DNA of 64,000 nucleotides, from positions 1 to 64,000 of the forward strand of contig JAIFAC010000174.1 of assembly GCA_026545765.1 (NCBI GenBank), written 5' to 3'. How positions within the stretch are numbered: the stretch's first letter is position 1; the number at the start of each line of letters is the position of its first letter. The stretch comes from Plantago major. Lineage: Eukaryota; Streptophyta; Magnoliopsida; Lamiales; Plantaginaceae. Positions 35,536-45,617 of this stretch are shown here, one piece after another. Below the pieces are notes generated by a model. That model did no database searches and was not told the DNA's origin. It saw only the letters and a list, made by a program, of their open reading frames with translations. The position numbers were made by a program, and so were the translations under genes.

Positions 35536-35918
35536 TGGAAAAGGACCTCTCCTTTGAATGTCCATATGAGAAACCAGATGATGTGCACATAATTCTCAAG
35601 ATGACTGGAATAGGCACAAGGCCAAGACTTGCTGTGAAACCCTTTGAGTCATTCTACATGACTGAAGATCAATACAAAGGTGACATCAGATATCTGAGGA
35701 TCATATATGAATACTTCAAGCTATCAGATATCAGAATTGAACATGCCTGGAAATGGGAAAAGTATTTATGGGTCAAACATTTTGCCAAGAAGAATTCCAC
35801 CAAATCATACAAAGTAGTATGTGATTATGACAGAGAAACTGAGATGTTAGTCAGAACTTTGCTGTATGACTACTCAGATGACATCAAAAGCTTTGGGGAT
35901 TGGGAATTTGCTCACTGA
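35454..35918 (+). CDS. Open frame: Gag N-terminus fused to the accessory C-terminal domain, element B (fossil)
   Basis: A single 154-residue frame begins MSLSDTPILKPENYEKWK (Gag residues 1 to about 27) and runs directly into the accessory C-terminal domain (ECPYEKPDDVH, FESFYMTEDQYKGDIRYLR, HAWKWEKYLWVKHF, TKSYK), ending at 35918. The fusion is as it stands in the sequence. It keeps the original gag leader and start context upstream. Whether it is transcribed or translated is unknown; the frame could be open by chance because the rearrangement is recent. The domain matches 19880-20200 of element A with many conservative replacements. Confidence 0.7.
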   Translation: MSLSDTPILKPENYEKWKNNMMLHTEAVEKDLSFECPYEKPDDVHIILKMTGIGTRPRLAVKPFESFYMTEDQYKGDIRYLRIIYEYFKLSDIRIEHAWKWEKYLWVKHFAKKNSTKSYKVVCDYDRETEMLVRTLLYDYSDDIKSFGDWEFAH

Positions 35919-36291
35919 TCCATAGATCTGCTGATTGAAGACTTGAAGATTTTGAAGACTTGAAAATTAGTAAATTAGAATGTTTACTAGGAGCTTGGTT
36001 ACTCCTGTTGTTCTAATTCAACTAACTGTTTTGTATCTTCTTGTTGGTGTAATGTATTTTATTTAAGTTATCTGTGAACTTTCTTTGTAACATATCTGAT
36101 GAACCTACTCTCAGATATCAATCTATAAAAAGATAACTTCTCAGCAAAGATCACACTTTGTGATTTGGTTGATGCTTACTTTCTGCACTTAATTAAAATG
36201 AATTGAAAAGATCATAAGAAATGATTAAGTGTTGGATTGTTCCCTCTTTCAAGTTGTAATAGGTATTAAAGATAGTCATTGTAGACTGATC
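35919..36291. other. Non-coding 3' region of element B
   Basis: AT-rich sequence between the accessory stop and the polypurine tract, matching 20229-20563 of element A. Shared phrases include AGATAACTTCTCAGCAAAGATCACA and the lead-in to AAAAAGGGGG. No ORF. Confidence 0.6.
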
Positions 36292-36306
36292 AAAAAGGGG
36301 GAAATT
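36292..36306 (+). other. Polypurine tract, element B
   Basis: AAAAAGGGGGAAATT directly precedes the 3' LTR, identical to element A. Confidence 0.9.
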
Positions 36307-37884
36307 TGTTAGGAATATATGTTTAGATTTTGATCAGCAACCTAATGACTTATCTTAGCTCAGAAAGGTGGTTAGTACTCTTGGTTCACTTGAACACTGT
36401 AAAAGAGGAAAATCACTAAGTATGTTAGTCTAGCAAATCTTGTATAGGATGTTAGGTCTCTGAATGTAATTTTTATATCTTTGAAGAAGACCAAGAAGAA
36501 GGCATCCGGCAGGAGAGTTCAACAAATTTGAAGATTTGAAGGCGCACAAGATTGCTAGGCGAAGGAAATTGGTCTCATCGGACACCTATGTCCGGATATC
36601 TTAGAGAAACAAGTGTTTCTCTATAAACAAGTTTTGCAAAAGATATCACGAGAACACAAGGTTTTCATAACGAGGAAAAGTGCCCACGAAACCTACGATC
36701 GGATACCTAGATAAAACTATGTTTACGAAACAATGTTTCAATAGGTATCTGGAGATGTGAAGGTCTCGGAAAGGACATCTGATGCTTGAGAAAGCATTCA
36801 TAGTTAAGTTGGCACTCTGAGGACAAAAATAGTACAATGTATAAATCTGAGATAGAGACATACGAACAAGAAATCTACGAAAAGAGACAATGTCTTCTGC
36901 GACTATTTTGAGATATCAATAGTTTGAATTTGAATTGAGCTACGGATACTATTCAAGCGACTTCAAATTCAACTATAAATATCACCACTTAGAATACTTG
37001 AAGTACACACTGAACACCTTGAACTTACTCACAGAACGAACTCATTCAAGCATACAAGTCTTCAACCTACTTACTCTTTAGCTTACAGTTGTGACTAAGC
37101 TCTTGAATTCTAAGTAGCACGAAAGTTCTAAGTGTCCTGATCCTTAACAAGCATTGCTATCTGTGAAGGAGCTGGATCAAAAGATCAAGTATCTGAGTTT
37201 CATTCTCCAGAACATTTAACATTGACTTGGGTCAGTAAAGAACATATCACCACACATTGTGAAGTGTGTTAAGTGATTCTTGTTCTATAGAGTATTCCTA
37301 AATAACTGAAGAGTTAATAAGACTACTCACCTGACAAACAATCATAACCAACACCTTAAACGGCGTGGAGTACATGAAGTACTTAGTTTGGGAAACTAAG
37401 GAATAACTCCAAGGTTACTGAGCATAGGAAGTACTTAGTTTGGGAAACTAAGGAACAACTCAAAGGTTTCTGAGTATAGGAAGTACTTGGCTGGGAGCCG
37501 GGGAATAACTCAGGGGGAACACTTGGTTGGGATATTTAGGAATCGAGAGATGATATTTGTAAGGTGAACTCATTTATCAATCTTAGTCTAAGAAAGGCCG
37601 AAGTGGATTAGTTGAAGGATTACGCTACCTTCAGATACCACTATAAAAGACGTGTTATTTACTTTCAGTAATTTATTTATCGTTCTGTTTATCCTGCTAA
37701 GTATTTAAACACATTATATCTTGCTGAGCACGTGCACTTATCACAGAAAAGTCTTCCACTATCTGAAATTAAGTATCGGATATTTTCACAGATATCTGAG
37801 AAATTGTGTTTATCGACAAAAGTTGTAAAAGACTATTCACCCCCCCCCCCCCAGTCTTTTCCTTTGCCGTTATCTGGACCAACA
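36307..37884 (+). repeat. 3' LTR of copia element B
   Basis: It begins TGTTAGGAATAT and ends GGACCAACA. The TATA region, tandem hairpin units (about 37380-37505) and a long poly(C) tract near 37840-37852 are in the same order as in the 5' LTR. 1.58 kb. Confidence 0.9.
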
Positions 37885-37989
37885 AAATTGAAGATGACAA
37901 GTAGAAAATAATGCACAATGCTAAGTTTTAACACAAGTAGTGAGGAAGTTGAATATATGAAATATAAAGTAAGTAAAAATAAATAGAAT

Positions 37990-38099
37990 CTACTTGGAAG
38001 CCCATGTGTCAAAAAAGAGGTTATAGAGGGATTTATAATTTATAGAAGGTTAGTTTGGGATATATTTTTTGGTAGAAATTTATTTTGGCAATTCATTCC
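37990..38099 (-). repeat. Right terminal inverted repeat of the Mutator-like element
   Basis: Complementary to 22394-22503. It ends GGCAATTCATTCC at 38099 and is followed by the direct repeat AGAGAAA (38100-38106). The stretch 37885-37989 before it is the short right interior of the same element, non-coding. Confidence 0.65.
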
Positions 38100-38106
38100 A
38101 GAGAAA

Positions 38107-38735
38107 GTGGCTTCCAAAGAAAAAGTTCATGATACAGGGTTCTTTGAGATAACGGAGAAGATGTCTAAGACCACTCCCATTCGACTCCCCGCCACGGGGC
38201 ACGGTGGGGGTTTTCGGTTCATAGGATCTGGAGCCCCTATGATCCAGCTGTGCACGACTGGATGATGATCCAGCGTACAGCAGCTGGTTGATGGGCCAGC
38301 CGGTGGCCACCAATTATATATATTTTTTAATTTTTTTATGTTTAAAATATTAATAAGAATATAATATATAATAATAATAATAAAATATAAAAATTATACC
38401 AACATTCATATTTTCTCGAGATCTATAAATTGACACCGATTTTTACACAGTTGCAACTCAACTTTTTCCCTTATTCCATTACTAGTTTATGGCCCGTCGA
38501 TACTCGACGAGCATGGTAAAATATAAAGGAGTATTATATGATTATTATATCCATATAGAACTCCACAATTATCACGATAATATTTTCAGTTTGAAAACAT
38601 CTAAAATATATAGTCGGTGAGAATTTATTACGAATTAGACTCATTAAAAGTTCATATAAAAACAACACATAAATGTAACTATTTAAAAAGTAATTTTAGT
38701 GAAAATTGATACGCTTGATATAGATGTAATATACT
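38107..38735. other. Host DNA with a GC-rich patch and AT microsatellites
   Basis: 38140-38310 is clearly richer in GC than its surroundings and has local palindromic phrases (GATCCAGCTG, CAGCAGCTGG, GGCCAGCCGGTGGCCACC). It may be the end of a degraded MITE, but I find no partner end. 38345-38395 is an AT/AAT-rich microsatellite. The last five bases, ATACT (38731-38735), are the left copy of the gypsy target duplication. No gene. Confidence 0.5.
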
Positions 38736-39639
38736 TGTTGAGGGTAAAACCTCGAACACTAACTAAACTATTACAAGTAACGTAATCTAGGATCCACCTC
38801 CTACTTGAAGTCCGAAGCAAGACTGGTCCGAGCTTGAATACCTGAAAGGACTAAGTGGGGGAGGGGTTAGAATGGGTTACCCGGATTGCCTATGTCAATC
38901 CGGTAAGAGACTTTACTCAAGAGAGAGTTGGAAGCTCTCAATGTAATAGTTATGAGGAATTATGACTTAGGAATCGACTTAGGGATTCTCACCTCGATAT
39001 CGCTTACCCTAAGGTCTTGGACCTTGTGCTATATTTATAGTTATCGTATCTTATGAGATTGCTCATAAGATGATGCCAAGTGTATGCTTCAGATTTGGAC
39101 ACCAATGCTACCTTTGGCCCATGGCCCATTAGTGAACAGTAATCCAATACTAATCAATGGGCCTGGGAGGGTAGTTTGGACCTTTCCCTCTGAGAGTACT
39201 GTTCCGCATGTTGGGTCCGTATAAGTTCCTCGGGTAGATCTGTATGCTTGGTTGATCTGGCCTTAGGTAACTCAAGGTGTCCGTACCTAGAGTTCCACGG
39301 AATTATCTCATTGGTTCTGTTATATACGTTTGGTCTTACTGTGATGGTGGCGTCCGAGATTCTCTCGTCCGGTCCGTTTAGCATCTCAGGACTGACAGTT
39401 CGTGGTACTTGGAAGGTCCATGTGACCTTTTGTCAGGTTCGGAAGTCATCCATCTAGCTTGGTCGGACCTAGCTGAAATGGCGTGCTGACTTGTAAATAC
39501 TAGTTGACCTGAGATGGTTTCCTTTATGTCGGACCATTCGAAGGTCGGACTAGCAATGAATAGGCTATCTCAGCCTTGATGCGCTTTAGGACACGCTCTA
39601 TGGCGCCCTTAACGGATTGGACATATGTCCGTATCAACA
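38736..39639 (-). repeat. 3' LTR of the Tat element (left side)
   Basis: 904 bp, terminal TG..CA. Near-identical to the right LTR apart from about 2% substitutions and a G-run length difference near 38868. A minus-strand TATA box (TATAAATA, seen as TATTTATA on +) lies near 39036-39043. Confidence 0.93.
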
Positions 39640-39656
39640 TATGCCCCCTAGTTTCC
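39640..39656 (-). other. Polypurine tract of the Tat element
   Basis: On the - strand the 17 bases before the 3' LTR read GGAAACTAGGGGGCATA, a purine-rich G-run typical of a plus-strand primer site. Confidence 0.6.
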
Positions 39657-40053
39657 AAGTATCTTAGTAGAAGATAGTTGATAACTATGAAAAGAACAAG
39701 TGTGTTGTGGAGCGTGTCCGAATCGTTAACTGAAAAAGGAAAAAAATCCTTTTTGTCGGGATCCGTCGTCCGTGTTCTTAGGAATTCAATATATCTCCCC
39801 CCCCCCCTTTTCCTTCTACATTCCGAGTTATGTAATAGCTCGGTCTGTAGATGGAAAAGGTATTTGTATCCGAGATATATAGATCCGAGTACGGTTAGGA
39901 TCTGAGGAAGTCCTCTGTGGAAGAGTGTAACGGAAGCTATCCGTTGGACCGATTATGTGAAATGGTCCTTCTGGGCCGCTGATCCGTAAATCAAAGAGGC
40001 CCAATGAGTTGTCTGTCCGGCCCACGGGGAAAGATCCCGGGTAAAGCGATGCG

Positions 40054-40273
40054 ACCGTTGGATTGGAAAGATATCAACGGTTGGGACTTTAAACCCAATT
40101 GATGTGACGCTTCTGTTGAGCATTAAATGCGATGCACTGTTAGCTATCCACTTGCGAACCGGCACAACCGTTGGATTGAAAAAGATCAACGGCTGGGGTT
40201 CGAATCCAGGCGATGTGACTCTTGGCTTTCCCCAAATTGCCCTTATAAATAGCCAACCCATCAGTCACTTTCA
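40054..40273 (+). promoter_or_regulatory. Candidate promoter of the antisense gene in the Tat element
   Basis: A TATA box (TTATAAATAG) at about 40242-40251 is followed by a C/A-rich likely start near 40273. Upstream are two diverged copies of a unit, each with an inverted MYB-core pair: ACCGTTG (40054-40060) with CAACGGT (40075-40081), and ACCGTTG (40167-40173) with CAACGGC (40187-40193). Each is followed by GATGTGAC. CCGTTG fits the plant MYB core CNGTTR. The orientation is opposite to the element's own genes. Confidence 0.55.
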
Positions 40274-40444
40274 CACTTTAGCCACATCGAAACTCAGAGC
40301 GACTATAAAGCAATCCGAGCAATCAAAGATCAATCCGAGCAACTGAAATTCGCAAAATCTTGGAATTTCCACCTCAGATTCGTACCCTCGGAGAGCTAGC
40401 AAGGCTTCGTCGTCCATTCAAGCTTATCAAGTCAACTTTGTTAA

Positions 40445-40956
40445 GTAAGTACGCCTCAATTCCTCCTAAGGTTTTTCATTTTTGCGATATGCTTGCTGCA
40501 TGCTTGTATGTTTTTGCGCTGCTTGAATATCCAATTGTTGATTCTGTGGTTGTAAATGTTGCTAGTGATAGGCTTCTGCAGCGTGCTTATTTGGACTACT
40601 TATCCTTTGTGTTGTAGCGTGCTAATTTCCTTTACCGGTAACCTGTGGATTTATCTCGTACGTCACGCCCACTGTAACCAAAACTTGATTATGCATGCTT
40701 ATTTGGTGATGTGTTGGTGCCAATTGGCACACAGTCTTTCGTAAATTGTCCCTGTTAACGTGCCGGGTAGGGTAGACAATAGTGCGATGTGCACGTCCAC
40801 AATGCCATGGTTAGTGCCCATAGTGTTGAAACTATACTTCATGCAGAAAGTCTGGTAACAGTAGAACTTCGTCGGATCGCTTGACTTAATAAGGCATCTA
40901 AATGAACTCTCGGACAATCACAACTATCGTTTCTGACCCATTTCCTTCTGCCCTAG
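40445..40956 (+). other. Candidate leader intron of the antisense gene
   Basis: Donor GTAAGTAC at 40445, T-rich interior, acceptor TTCTGCCCTAG at 40955-40956, two bases before the ATG at 40958. The size (512 nt) and T-rich body are typical of plant 5' UTR introns. It lies between the TATA box and the antisense coding start. Confidence 0.55.
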
Positions 40957-40957
40957 G

Positions 40958-43582
40958 ATGTCTGGGAGCGATAGTCAGAACCAACACGAGGCTCAAGGTT
41001 ACCATGATGGAGTAAACTCGGTGACTGAGTCCGTGGACTTAACCATGTCCGTAGGAGATTTTCTAGTCATGGAACTTATGTCTTCTAGGGACTAAAACGC
41101 TGGACAAAGAGTCCGTGGTGCTGCAGAAACTCAGCCTGACGTAGCAGTGGGCCAGGGAGATGTTGCTAGGACTAGGTCACTAGTCCGATCTCGGACTATA
41201 GGTGGTGTTGGAACGTCAGTTGATCCGAATGAACCTCAGATTGAGCGGGAAGGCGACAGTGGTCGGGAGGTCGACGAAGTGGAAATGTTTGAGGCTGGGG
41301 AAGAGGACCGTGTTGTGGCGGAAACAGGTCCATCCAACCCGAGCACGTCCGGGAGACCCGAAGGTGGCGAGGAGGAGGAAGATGGTGAAGAAGAAGAAGA
41401 AGATGAGGAGGAGGAGGAAGGAGAGGAAGGTTCTCCAGTCGCTCGCCCGCGGAGACGCGCTAGTCGTCGGATTGCGTTACATCCTTCTGCGTCCGCTCAA
41501 TCCAATCTTCCGTTAGTAGAGGGACACGGTGCAAAGGCCGCGAGAATCAAATTCCCCCGTCCTGCGTCCGCTGTTGTGATAGCGGATGAATTTGGAGAGT
41601 TAAATACGGATGGGCTTCTCCCTACATGTCCGTCGAAGGTTAAGGAGGAGGACATTCCAGAGTGGAGGCGGAAGTGGGAGATTCCTGAGTCTGTTGAAAT
41701 CATGGTGCCCGAGCCCGGACATGCATTTTACAATCCGCCTGCCGGGTACATGTGCGTGCATGAGGTAGCTTTCGCCTGTGGATGGAAGGTCCCTATTGCA
41801 CCAGAGATAAAGCATATCTTGAACCACATCGGGATCGGTCCGAGTCAGGTTATCCCAAAGTCTTTGGGTAACCTCATTTGCTTCGTCATTTTTTTGTAAA
41901 AAGAAGGGGCAGCCGGTGAATTTCGAGAACTTTAGGCAGCTTTTCCATGTTACTTTTAGTCCGGGCAATCCCCTGTTTTATACTTTTGTAGCTAGAAAAC
42001 CCTACAACTTCATTTCCGACTCCATTTCTTCCTTGAGGTCGAAGTGGTGGGATAAGTATATTTTTGTTCGGATGGCCCTGAAACCGGGGATGTCCGAGAG
42101 GCAACGAGAACAATGGGGTCTGCCGACAAAGTTCTTAAGGGAGACTATCCCGGACTGGCGCCCCCTTCCGAAGAACGTGGCTCCGTGGGTGGCGGCAATC
42201 CACAAGAAGAATAACCCACCTACTTATCCGTTCCACGGATTGATCTGTCAGTCGTTGCCTTACTTGTGCGGACTGACAGACGCCGTGGAAGTTGGAGGGA
42301 AGACGGACTTCAGTATGGATTTTTAACTTTAGGATTTGTGCTCTTGTTTCTTTGGAGTGCTCTGTCTTGATCATGTATTTCCGCAATTCTGGTAATCCTT
42401 CCAATATATGTCCGTATCTGACGCCTTTATTTGATTCTTGACTCATTGGTTCGAGTACATCATGTCGATGCTCGTGAAAAGAAAAAGTTCGGAGGAACAA
42501 CAAGCCACAGAGGTCGCCATTGGTCGAGGACCAAAATCATCAACACATCCATTGGTCTTAGATGTCGGATCCGAAAAATGCGGCGGTGTTTGCTGCAGAG
42601 GAGGAAAGGTGGAACAAGGCCGGAGAAGATCCACAGGCCTTGGTGGTGCCCGACAAGGGCAAAGGTCCTGCCACTCAGAGCGCCACTACCTCTAAGCCAC
42701 TCGCACCCCAGCGGGAAGTGTTGATGCGGGACGCCATAACCTCGGGCGCAGAGGAGCAACCTCGGAGGCTTCCCTTGCGACTAAGAGGCAAGCATCCCCA
42801 TCTGCACATGACCAAGCTGCTCTCGATAAGAAGTAGGAGTGGGCTCGCAGACTCCCTAAGGTAGAGCGGGTCGGAGGGCTTGACGAGCTATACCAGCGGG
42901 TAAGTAACTCTCCCATGGTTTCCTTGGCTTGTTCTCAGTATAATAAAAATACAACTTATATCCATGCGGACCTCTTGCAGCTCGGATGTTTCGTCAGAGC
43001 CATGCAGTGGAAGGCCGACGAACGTGCTACTATTGAGGAGGATCTGCAAGTAGCAGCCACTTCATGACGAGGCGGAGAAGGTGAAGCGGATGGAAATGCG
43101 GTGAAAGAAAATGAAGTGAAGTTCCATAAAGGTGAAGGCAAAAGGAAGAGATCAAAGCGGACTTGGAATGGCGGAGAAAAGTTTGTCGATGGAGTCGATG
43201 AAGGCCTTAGGGACTCAAAGGATATCTGCTCGGGGCCTCAATATGCCCGCCTTGGTCGTGACTTTATGAATTGATTCTTTCAAGTTCTTCATGGCGGACA
43301 AGTCGATGCCTCTCGCCTAGATGGTTTTCATCCGCTATCGGCCCATTGCGGTCGAGGGCCTACTTCCATGAGCTTTGGTGGAAAGGCGGAAGGTTGATCC
43401 TTCTGCGGATGCTAATGGTGGAGGTCCACATGGACAATGTCTCGGACGAGCAGTTGGCAGCGTCTTGCGAGTTTGTAGAGTTAGTCACCGAGGAGGTGAG
43501 ATCGAGATCGAAATGGCGGACCCTTCCTTCCGAGGTGTGTGCAGACGCCCGAAAGGTATGCTTTGTACCTTTTGATAACTAG
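40958..43582 (+). pseudogene. Antisense gene of the Tat element, PF04195-like (putative gypsy-type transposon protein)
   Basis: The start ATGTCTGGGAGCGATAGTC at 40958 gives an acidic, Ser-rich N-terminus. A Glu-rich run lies at about 41365-41430, then a basic nuclear-localisation-like RPRRRASRR. The domain from about 41690 to 42280 (PESVEIMVPEPGHAFYNPP, VCGWKVPIAP-like, HILNHIGIGPSQVIPKS, WWDKYIFVRMA) resembles the domain family named putative gypsy type transposon, known from antisense ORFs of Tat elements. Later parts (42560-43582) are less clear and may include introns. Function unknown. Broken at a few places. Longest open piece 41147-41899. Confidence 0.65.
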
Positions 43583-44160
43583 GACTTTCTGAGGGTGGTA
43601 CTTCACTGCCTTCCAGGTCGTTGGTCTCGTCGGATTTCAACTTGTTGAGGTCAGAATCTCTTGCCGCATAGTCGCCGCCACGCCCTCAATCCGCCTCAAA
43701 CCGGTGAAGCGGGTCCGAGCCAAGCTGGCCCCCAGTGAGAAGTCCGGGGTATGCCCCGTGAAAATTCTGTACTTGTTGAATCTTCCTGTCGAATTTGTTA
43801 TCCTTTGATTGCGCGGAATGTCGCCATGTACAATGCTTTTATATCTTCTCAGTTGTAGTAATTATCCGTGGAGCTATGCTTCCCTTACTTTTGAATCACT
43901 ACTTGCTATCTTCTTTGCTTCCTTCTATTTGTTGCTCATAAAATACATATCTTTTGAGAACACGGATCTTTGTTAATGGCGTCTGATGTAGAAATCAAAC
44001 CATCATCTTTCCGATCCTCAGACCGTTCATTTTTTGGGATGCGTAATTCTTCTAGAAGGAGGAAGGTGAAATAGTGAAACAGTCTTTATTGCTGCGTCTT
44101 TTCATCTTCCCAGTCATCGGATGAGTGACACATGGCGTGATCGCAAAGATCCATCGCTCC

Positions 44161-44168
44161 TATAAATA
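44161..44168 (+). promoter_or_regulatory. TATA box ahead of a small antisense ORF
   Basis: TATAAATA, 98 bases before the ATG at 44266, with a pyrimidine-rich leader between (TTTACTTTTCACC). Plant-like arrangement. Confidence 0.45.
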
Positions 44169-44265
44169 AGACTATGGTAACTCCTCCTTTCTTACTGTTT
44201 TACTTTTCACCAATCTTTCCCTGTTTAGCACCTTCAACCTTCCAAAAAAGCCGGCGTTCTCCAGG

Positions 44266-44454
44266 ATGTCAGAATCTGATGATGAGGAATATCATCATTG
44301 GGTAAATTGTGCTTGTGGGCACATACATCCGCCGATTTATCCGGGTAGAGGGACCGCTGATGACCCAATCATTCTTGATTTTGAAGGCGACCCCCCTCTA
44401 TGTCTGGGGATGGCCAGGAGGTTAGCTGATGAAGAAAGGGAGCGGCGAAGATGA
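44266..44454 (+). CDS. Small acidic ORF, antisense in the Tat element (unknown)
   Basis: 62 residues, MSESDDEEYHHWVNCACGHI at the start, then PPIYPGRGTADDPIILDFEG and a basic end ERERRR. The start sits behind an acceptor-like CTCCAG, as does the larger antisense gene behind CCCTAG. It has a CxC-GHIH pattern that might bind metal. I do not recognise it. It could be a separate small gene or an exon. Confidence 0.4.
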   Translation: MSESDDEEYHHWVNCACGHIHPPIYPGRGTADDPIILDFEGDPPLCLGMARRLADEERERRR

Positions 44455-44840
44455 TCCGTGGGAGGATTGAATCTGATGCAAGCTCGTCAGGCTCAAAGCG
44501 GTGGCTCAGAGTCCCAAGGCTCAACTTCCGGAATCTGGTGAAGGAACAAGGCCGGGTATGCCCCGTAGAAGTGTGTATGGTCCTCGGACCTTGACAGATT
44601 GTACCTTCTGTGTGTATATGCTCGGATAATTTTGTCTATAAAATTCGAACTACTTTTCATCAGATGAGATCGCCACCTTTTTCTTATTCGTACATCGTCG
44701 GATTGTATAGACGCGCATATCGTTGTAAGATGACAAACAAATACAAACTCGGACGTGGTTGAGGGGCTTGTTTGGGTTTGGTTGGATAACTCAACTGACC
44801 CAACACTGTTCAACCCAAACGGGTGACTGAAGCCCATTGC

Positions 44841-44895
44841 TGACGTCAATCTATTAGCGTGGCGGACGCTGATTGGTTAGAGTGTTCTATAAAAA
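44841..44895 (+). promoter_or_regulatory. Third plus-strand promoter-like cluster in the Tat element
   Basis: TGACGTCA (44841-44848, a bZIP palindrome), then GATTGGTTAG (inverted CCAAT box near 44871) and TATAAAAA (44888-44895), in the order and spacing of a strong plant promoter. The downstream leader is pyrimidine-rich, but no long ORF follows before the integrase end at 45618. Confidence 0.5.
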
Positions 44896-45617
44896 GACAC
44901 GACCCCAGTACCAAAACCGTGTAAACTGATCCCAAATTCTTCTTTTTCTATCTCTGATGCTCGAAGTAAACTATTAAAGCCTGACTTCTTCTCTTTTCTT
45001 CCAATCCTACTTTAGTGGCTCGAATCTTTCTTGAATTCGTAATGGTCTCCTGATTTCAAGAGAGTTGGAGTCTCTAAAGATGGTTAAGCGAAGATCTCGT
45101 TTTGACTTGTATATATCATTGTTTGTTGGTACTTACTTCTCCCCGGACACTGGATCTACATTACCATGGTATGGTGATATCATGAAAGATTCTGTCATGT
45201 TTAACCATTTTTCCTTGTGCAGGTAGATTAGGTTCCTGGTTTCCACGAAAAATATACTTTCTGATTGATATGGAAAAAGCTTTTCCTGACAGGGGAATAG
45301 CCTCGACGGGAGATGACGTATCTCCGAAGACTTTCTTTATAGATTATGTATTGCGTATGTAGATCCGGATAAAGATCCAAGATAGTAGACTGTAAAACTC
45401 ATTGCTTGCTCTTTCTTGTCAATTGAACGTTAAATCTCAGATGCACGAAGTGAAAGATAGAAGTTGTATTTATTTGCTGGAAATTCAATTACAACTTGCG
45501 GGCTATATGGCCAATGACAAAAGGATTAACAAAAAATAGAACTGACGGAGTTCCGTGTAATAGATAGTTGGAATCTAAAATAACCAATCGACTTGACGGA
45601 GATTCGCGTAACCATCA

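Larger units (their letters stand above)
23262..37884 (+). mobile_element. Copia element B: SIRE/Maximus-type retrotransposon inserted in the Mutator-like element, broken and internally rearranged
   Basis: LTRs lie at 23262-24862 and 36307-37884, flanked by GAATT and AAATT. The primer binding site, gag, protease, integrase, RT, RNase H, post-pol inverted repeats, internal TATA, accessory gene and polypurine tract are in the same order as in A and C. The internal part differs by a leader/gag copy placed inside the accessory gene (35347-35535). Coding regions are broken at about twenty or more places. Its LTRs resemble those of element C more than those of element A, so B and C form one subfamily. 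Confidence 0.88.
22394..38099. mobile_element. Non-autonomous Mutator-like DNA transposon, split by copia element B
   Basis: The outer ends are terminal inverted repeats: TGAATGAATTGCC on the left and GGCAATTCATTCC on the right. Similarity continues inward for about 110 bases (the phrase AATATATTTTTTGG on the right matches its complement on the left). The direct repeat AGAGAAA flanks both ends; read as 9 bp the flanks match 7 of 9, suiting Mutator-like elements. Without the 14.6-kb copia insertion the element is about 1.1 kb (22394-23261 plus 37885-38099). It has no transposase, so it is a MITE-sized derivative. Family assignment rests on TIR length and duplication size only. Confidence 0.65.
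43583..45617. other. Remainder of the long 3' region of the Tat element
   Basis: Apart from the two TATA clusters and the 62-residue ORF listed separately, this stretch holds no recognised gene. Phrases such as AGTCCGGGGTATGCCCCGTG (43741) and GGCCGGGTATGCCCCGTAGAAG (44550) recur about 0.8 kb apart, so part of it is duplicated. Confidence 0.45.

Noticed and set aside
38140-38310. GC-rich patch as a CpG-island promoter or tRNA gene
   Set aside because: No cloverleaf, no A/B box, no ORF after it; more likely a degraded MITE end.
39154-39384. Minus-strand frame in the left LTR, repeated at 52281-52469 in the right LTR
   Set aside because: It lies wholly inside the LTR and appears twice only because the LTR does; no known LTR-coded protein of this type.
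41202-43141. Several overlapping frames on both strands around the antisense gene of the Tat element
   Set aside because: Arg/Lys-rich or Ser-rich shadows of the acidic antisense ORF; only the frame with PF04195-like content was kept.
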